Both the position numbers and the translations under genes were made by a program. The notes under the pieces are model-generated. The model ran no database searches and was not told where the DNA came from. It saw only the letters and a program-made list of their open reading frames with translations. This document shows positions 6,359 through 8,343 of a stretch of 8,343 nucleotides of DNA, piece by piece. Every line of letters begins with the position of its first letter. Position 1 is the stretch's first letter. Source of the stretch: JARRNO01 sp037384885 (GTDB lineage Bacteria; Acidobacteriota; UBA4820; DSQY01); the NCBI GenBank assembly GCA_037384885.1, contig JARRNO010000088.1:1-8343 (forward strand). Direction: 5' to 3'.

Positions 6359-7411
6359 GTCTTCTTCGACGTTTTTGTGGATTTTCTTCCGGAACTTGGC
6401 GTACATGCCGTAGTCCAGGTAGATGGGATTGGTATCCAGGTAGTACCGGGTCTTCCTGGCCTTGTCCTGGACCTGGGCAAGTTTGTCCGTCGCCTTGAAG
6501 ATGAAGGCGTCGGAACCGGCCCCCGATCCAAAGGAACACATGAGGATCCGGTCGCCCGGCTTCGCCTCGTCCAGAACGGCGGCGAGGCCCAGCGGCGAGG
6601 CGCCCGAATAGGTGTTGCCCAGCGTGGGCACCAGGAGCCCGGTCTTGTACTGCTCTTCGGTGAAGCCGAGCTTCTTCGCCATGCGCGTGGGGAACTTGCC
6701 GTTGGGCTGGTGGAAGACGATGTACTTGAAGTCCTCCTTTTTGCGCCCCGACTTGGCCAGGATGCCTTCGACGCCGCCGCGCACGTGCTTGAAGTAGGCC
6801 TCGTCGCCCGTGAAACGGCCGCCGTGCTTGGGATACATCATGTGCTCGCGGCGCCAGAAATCGGGGGTGTCCGTCATGAAGGAATATTGGCACTCCAGCT
6901 CGGCCACCACGTTATCCTTGCCCATGATGAAAGCCGCGCCGCCGGCCGCGGCGCTGTATTCGAGCGCATCGCCGGGTGCGCCCTGGGACGTGTCCGCCCC
7001 GATGGCGAGCGCATAATCCACTTCGCCGCTCTTGACGAGGGCCATGCCGAGGAACATGCCTTCCGAGCCGGCTTTGCACGCAAACTCGAGATCGGCGCAG
7101 TGGCAGTCGGGGACGGCGCCCAGCGCTTCCGCCACGGCCGTACCGGACGGTTTGACGGCGTAGGGGTGCGATTCGGAACCCACGTACACGGCCCCGATTC
7201 CGGCCGGATCGATGCCCGCCCTGAGGACGGCGTTCCGGGCCGCTTCCACGGCAATAGTGATCGTGTCCTGATCCGGGCCCGGCACCGACTTCTGTTCGAG
7301 CATCAGGCCCTTCTTGTAGCTGGGAGCGTCGGCGCCCCAGACCTTGGCGATCTCCTCCACCTTGATCCGAAAGCGCGGGATATACGCTCCAAAACCGATA
7401 ATTCCAACCAT
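6356..7411 (-). CDS. Archaeal-type hydroxymethylglutaryl-CoA synthase
   Basis: A complete 351-residue protein that matches the roughly 350-residue archaeal HMG-CoA synthases rather than the longer bacterial MvaS or eukaryotic forms. It would join acetyl-CoA and acetoacetyl-CoA into HMG-CoA. Visible active-site residues are E80 in GSESHPYAVKP, nucleophile C112 in EFACKAGSE and H234 in FHQPNGKFP, the Glu-Cys-His set of the family. NTYSGASPLGLAAVLD (266-281) and the CSFGSGAGSDAF segment near 292-303 fit the thiolase-fold C-terminal half. The start at 7411 is set by GAGGAGG five bases upstream and by the family N-terminus MVGIIGFGAYIPRFRI; the frame extends another 40 codons without support. It is the first gene of the three-gene block. 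HMG-CoA usually feeds the mevalonate route, but no reductase gene is in the window, so use in other branched acyl-CoA metabolism is possible. Confidence 0.93.
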   Translation of the reverse strand: MVGIIGFGAYIPRFRIKVEEIAKVWGADAPSYKKGLMLEQKSVPGPDQDTITIAVEAARNAVLRAGIDPAGIGAVYVGSESHPYAVKPSGTAVAEALGAVPDCHCADLEFACKAGSEGMFLGMALVKSGEVDYALAIGADTSQGAPGDALEYSAAAGGAAFIMGKDNVVAELECQYSFMTDTPDFWRREHMMYPKHGGRFTGDEAYFKHVRGGVEGILAKSGRKKEDFKYIVFHQPNGKFPTRMAKKLGFTEEQYKTGLLVPTLGNTYSGASPLGLAAVLDEAKPGDRILMCSFGSGAGSDAFIFKATDKLAQVQDKARKTRYYLDTNPIYLDYGMYAKFRKKIHKNVEED

Positions 7412-7472
7412 TGTTGCCTCCTCGTTTACCCTGAGAGTTGCTGCGCCGGAATTCACGCAGTCCCAACAATCA

Positions 7473-7501
7473 ATTTTAACGCGCCCATGGAGCGCCCGCA
7501 A
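7473..7501 (-). promoter_or_regulatory. Candidate sigma-70-type promoter for the HMGCS operon
   Basis: On the minus strand TTGCGG (7501-7496; three of six to TTGACA) is followed by exactly 17 bases and TAAAAT (7478-7473; five of six to TATAAT). Transcription would begin near 7466, giving a leader of about 55 bases before the HMG-CoA synthase ATG. The AT-rich -10 lies in otherwise GC-rich DNA. The -35 match is weak, so activator help is possible. Confidence 0.45.
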
Positions 7502-7584
7502 CTGAGCCGTGCTGAAAAGGGCCGCTGCCACGGCGCTTCAGTTGTCAGACCCGGGCTTCGAGTTGTCGGCGGTTCCCCGGATTC

Positions 7585-7603
7585 CGCCCGGCCGGACCGG
7601 GCG
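7585..7603. repeat. Perfect hairpin, 7-bp stem, CCGGA loop
   Basis: CGCCCGG (7585-7591) pairs with CCGGGCG (7597-7603). It lies just upstream of the larger palindrome at 7625-7657 and has no T-run. It is part of the spacer hairpin cluster and could simply reflect GC-rich composition. Confidence 0.4.
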
Positions 7604-7624
7604 AAAGGTGAGCATATCATATTC

Positions 7625-7657
7625 GGCCGGGAAGGGGCCGACGGCCCCCTCCCGGCC
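7625..7657. repeat. Long palindrome, 15-bp stem, GAC loop
   Basis: GGCCGGGAAGGGGCC (7625-7639) and GGCCCCCTCCCGGCC (7643-7657) pair in 14 of 15 positions around a three-base loop, the longest hairpin in the window. The right arm plus GG recurs exactly at 7744-7760. The following purine run (GGGGAGAGGGTAGAGGGG-like) resembles GAGAGGG-type extragenic repeats seen in many environmental bacteria; this is from memory and was not checked. Confidence 0.6.
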
Positions 7658-7760
7658 GGGGAGAGGGTAGAGGGGAAAGGGGAAAGGTTCGTTTGGCAGA
7701 CCTTCGCAAGCAAGGATCTGGATGGTGTGCCGTTGCGGGAGTTGGCCCCCTCCCGGCCGG
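7643..7760 (+). repeat. Pair of exact 17-base direct repeats, 101 bases apart
   Basis: GGCCCCCTCCCGGCCGG occurs at 7643-7659 and again at 7744-7760. In the first copy it is the right arm of the long palindrome; in the second its CTCCCG pairs instead with CGGGAG at 7736-7741 in a shorter hairpin. A near repeat TGCCGTTGCGGG / TGCCGCTGCGGG at 7728-7739 and 7793-7804 adds to the impression of a decayed repeat element. Confidence 0.5.
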
Positions 7761-7840
7761 ACGGCAGCCGGTGGCTCAAAACTTGAATAGCATGCCGCTG
7801 CGGGGAATCACGGCTGGAAGCCGCTCCCATAGGTAGTCAG

Positions 7841-7860
7841 GGTGGACATTCATGCCCACC
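7841..7860. repeat. GGTGGxC...GCCCACC hairpin, relative of 356-374
   Basis: GGTGGACAT (7841-7849) and ATGCCCACC (7852-7860) pair in eight of nine positions around a two-base loop. The outer arms match the terminator-like hairpin at 356-374 (GGTGGGC / GCCCACC), so the same kind of palindrome occurs on both sides of the gene block. Here it lies between divergent genes. Confidence 0.5.
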
Positions 7861-7871
7861 TCTTTATCCGG

Positions 7872-7900
7872 CGGGCAGCACCCAGCGCCGCTGCTGCCCG
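7872..7900. repeat. Perfect hairpin, 9-bp stem, 11-base loop
   Basis: CGGGCAGCA (7872-7880) is the exact reverse complement of TGCTGCCCG (7892-7900). It follows the previous hairpin by 11 bases. It has no T-run; its function is unknown. Confidence 0.5.
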
Positions 7901-7912
7901 ACCTGCAAGCTT

Positions 7913-7934
7913 AGTCACTTAGTCACTGAGTCAC
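7913..7934 (+). repeat. Three tandem AGTCAC units, 8-base period
   Basis: AGTCAC begins at 7913, 7921 and 7929, with two-base spacers TT... (CTT-type) and TG in the pattern AGTCACTN. The TCAC-rich motif echoes the stretch before the hairpin at 236-250. A short tandem like this may be slippage or a repeat remnant; an operator is possible but unsupported. Confidence 0.5.
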
Positions 7935-7991
7935 ATTCCGCAACAGTAAGCCCCGATTGACTGAGCCATCTCTGGGTCCTCTGTGGTTGAT

Positions 7992-8007
7992 GGCCGCTGC
8001 GGCGGCC
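7992..8007. repeat. GGCCGC-N4-GCGGCC palindrome, copy 4
   Basis: GGCCGC (7992-7997) and GCGGCC (8002-8007) flank a TGCG loop. The stem is identical to the three copies in the left spacer, although the loop has four bases and the preceding base pair differs (AT rather than CT). It follows a CTCTGGGTC/CTCTGTGGT near repeat at about 7970-7987. Confidence 0.45.
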
Positions 8008-8018
8008 TCCGGCGAGTA

Positions 8019-8034
8019 TGGTACCCTGTGTGCA
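8019..8034 (+). promoter_or_regulatory. Candidate sigma-54 promoter for the lipoprotein gene
   Basis: TGGTACC-N4-GTGCA has the GG (8020-8021) and GC (8032-8033) pairs with the exact spacing of the -24/-12 consensus TGGCACG-N4-TTGCA, and matches most other positions. Transcription would start near 8045, about 70 bases before the gene. No activator site was identified, and chance matches in GC-rich DNA are common. Confidence 0.35.
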
Positions 8035-8115
8035 ACCCATGTCAGGCGGAAAGAGCTTTCGGGAAGGGGCTACTGTTTCCTGCGCCTTTTTTGGGTTTCA
8101 CCTTGGGAGGGAACG

Positions 8116-8343
8116 ATGGGGGCGGGTCGAACCGACGATGAGAACCGTTACAGGGGCGTGACGCGATTCGCCGTTTTCATTCTTTTGCTTTCAGCCTTGG
8201 CTGGCTGCGTGGCCCTCGCCCGCGTTGAAGGAGAAGCCCACCCGAGAGGGCCGGAAGGACGACGTTTTCATAAATACACCCTGGTCTTTCGCGGCAACGG
8301 TCAAAACTGCATATTGACGCTCAGCTCTCCCAAGCCCGACGAC
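8116..8343 (+). CDS. Predicted lipoprotein, N-terminal part only
   Basis: The first 76 codons of an open frame that runs off the window. I do not recognise the family. Residues 16-31 form a signal peptide: T16-R17, a hydrophobic core of about ten residues (FAVFILLLSALA) and the lipobox LAGC, with C31 as the expected lipidated residue, so the product should be exported and anchored in a membrane. The part after it is hydrophilic (RGPEGRRF), then beta-like (KYTLVFRGNGQ, CILTLSS). The ATG at 8116 has GGAGG five bases upstream; a GTG at 8158 would give a shorter, more usual signal peptide but has a poor ribosome binding site. Transcription diverges from the HMG-CoA synthase operon, so a shared function is not implied. 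Confidence 0.65.
   Translation, partial: MGAGRTDDENRYRGVTRFAVFILLLSALAGCVALARVEGEAHPRGPEGRRFHKYTLVFRGNGQNCILTLSSPKPDD

Larger units (their letters stand above)
7412..8115. other. Divergent, palindrome-rich right spacer
   Basis: These 704 bases separate the minus-strand HMG-CoA synthase operon from the plus-strand lipoprotein gene. No convincing gene was found; a 125-codon minus-strand frame (7453-7830) reads through low-complexity repeat DNA and has no ribosome binding site. The stretch holds promoter candidates at both ends and a series of hairpins: 7585-7603, 7625-7657, 7736-7755, 7841-7860, 7872-7900 and 7992-8007. Because the flanking genes diverge, no transcript ends here, so these palindromes are not needed as terminators. 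Confidence 0.65.

Noticed and set aside
6345..6893. 183-codon upstream extension of the thiolase frame
   Set aside because: It overlaps the HMG-CoA synthase gene in another frame, its translation is Arg/Gly-rich low-complexity, and TAAGGAGG plus the family N-terminus fix the start at 6344.
6377..7786. 469-codon plus-strand open frame opposite HMG-CoA synthase
   Set aside because: Antisense to a well-supported gene, extends into repeat DNA, and has no convincing ribosome binding site or family.
7453..7830. 125-codon minus-strand open frame in the divergent spacer
   Set aside because: It reads through the palindrome and GAGAGGG-type repeat, overlaps the promoter candidate, and lacks a ribosome binding site. 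Such products commonly arise from extragenic repeats.
7987..8022. TTGATG and TATGGT as a sigma-70 promoter for the lipoprotein gene
   Set aside because: The spacing is 24 bases, well beyond the usable 16-19.

Overview
The window reads as a GC-rich bacterial chromosome segment carrying two head-to-tail gene blocks on the minus strand. Repeat-rich spacers without genes flank them, and the right edge holds the start of a divergent plus-strand gene. The bacterial signs are strong Shine-Dalgarno sites before every minus-strand gene, an AceE-type homodimeric pyruvate dehydrogenase, and a lipobox signal peptide. A Desulfobacterota-like (syntrophic or sulfate-reducing) source fits the high GC, the AceE gene, the archaeal-type HMG-CoA synthase and a possible sigma-54 promoter. 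That assignment is an inference, not something the sequence proves.

Layout from left to right: 1-430 has no gene but holds six short GC-rich hairpins, one of which (356-374) is a credible terminator for the block to its right. Positions 431-4417 hold aceF (E2, dihydrolipoamide acetyltransferase) and aceE (E1) of the pyruvate dehydrogenase complex, transcribed aceE then aceF. Positions 4418-4791 are a 374-base spacer with a candidate aceE promoter and, beside the stop of the next gene, two competing 11-bp hairpins. Positions 4792-7411 are a tightly packed three-gene block, transcribed HMG-CoA synthase, then SCP2-type thiolase, then a DUF35 zinc-ribbon/OB-fold protein. Positions 7412-8115 are a divergent spacer full of palindromes, with candidate promoters for both sides. 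From 8116 to the window end is the start of a predicted lipoprotein.

The genes make biochemical sense together. Pyruvate dehydrogenase makes acetyl-CoA. The thiolase joins two acetyl-CoA into acetoacetyl-CoA, and HMG-CoA synthase adds a third to give HMG-CoA. DUF35 is known in archaea as the scaffold holding thiolase and HMG-CoA synthase in one channelling complex. So the window encodes a possible pyruvate-to-HMG-CoA route built around an archaeal-style complex in an apparent bacterium. No E3 (lpd), HMG-CoA reductase or other downstream gene is visible, so the fate of HMG-CoA is unknown.

The less explained part is the spacers. Both outer spacers share the same two kinds of hairpin (GGCCGC-N3/4-GCGGCC and GGTGGxC...GCCCACC), and the right one has a further long stem repeat. 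These look like families of extragenic palindromes.
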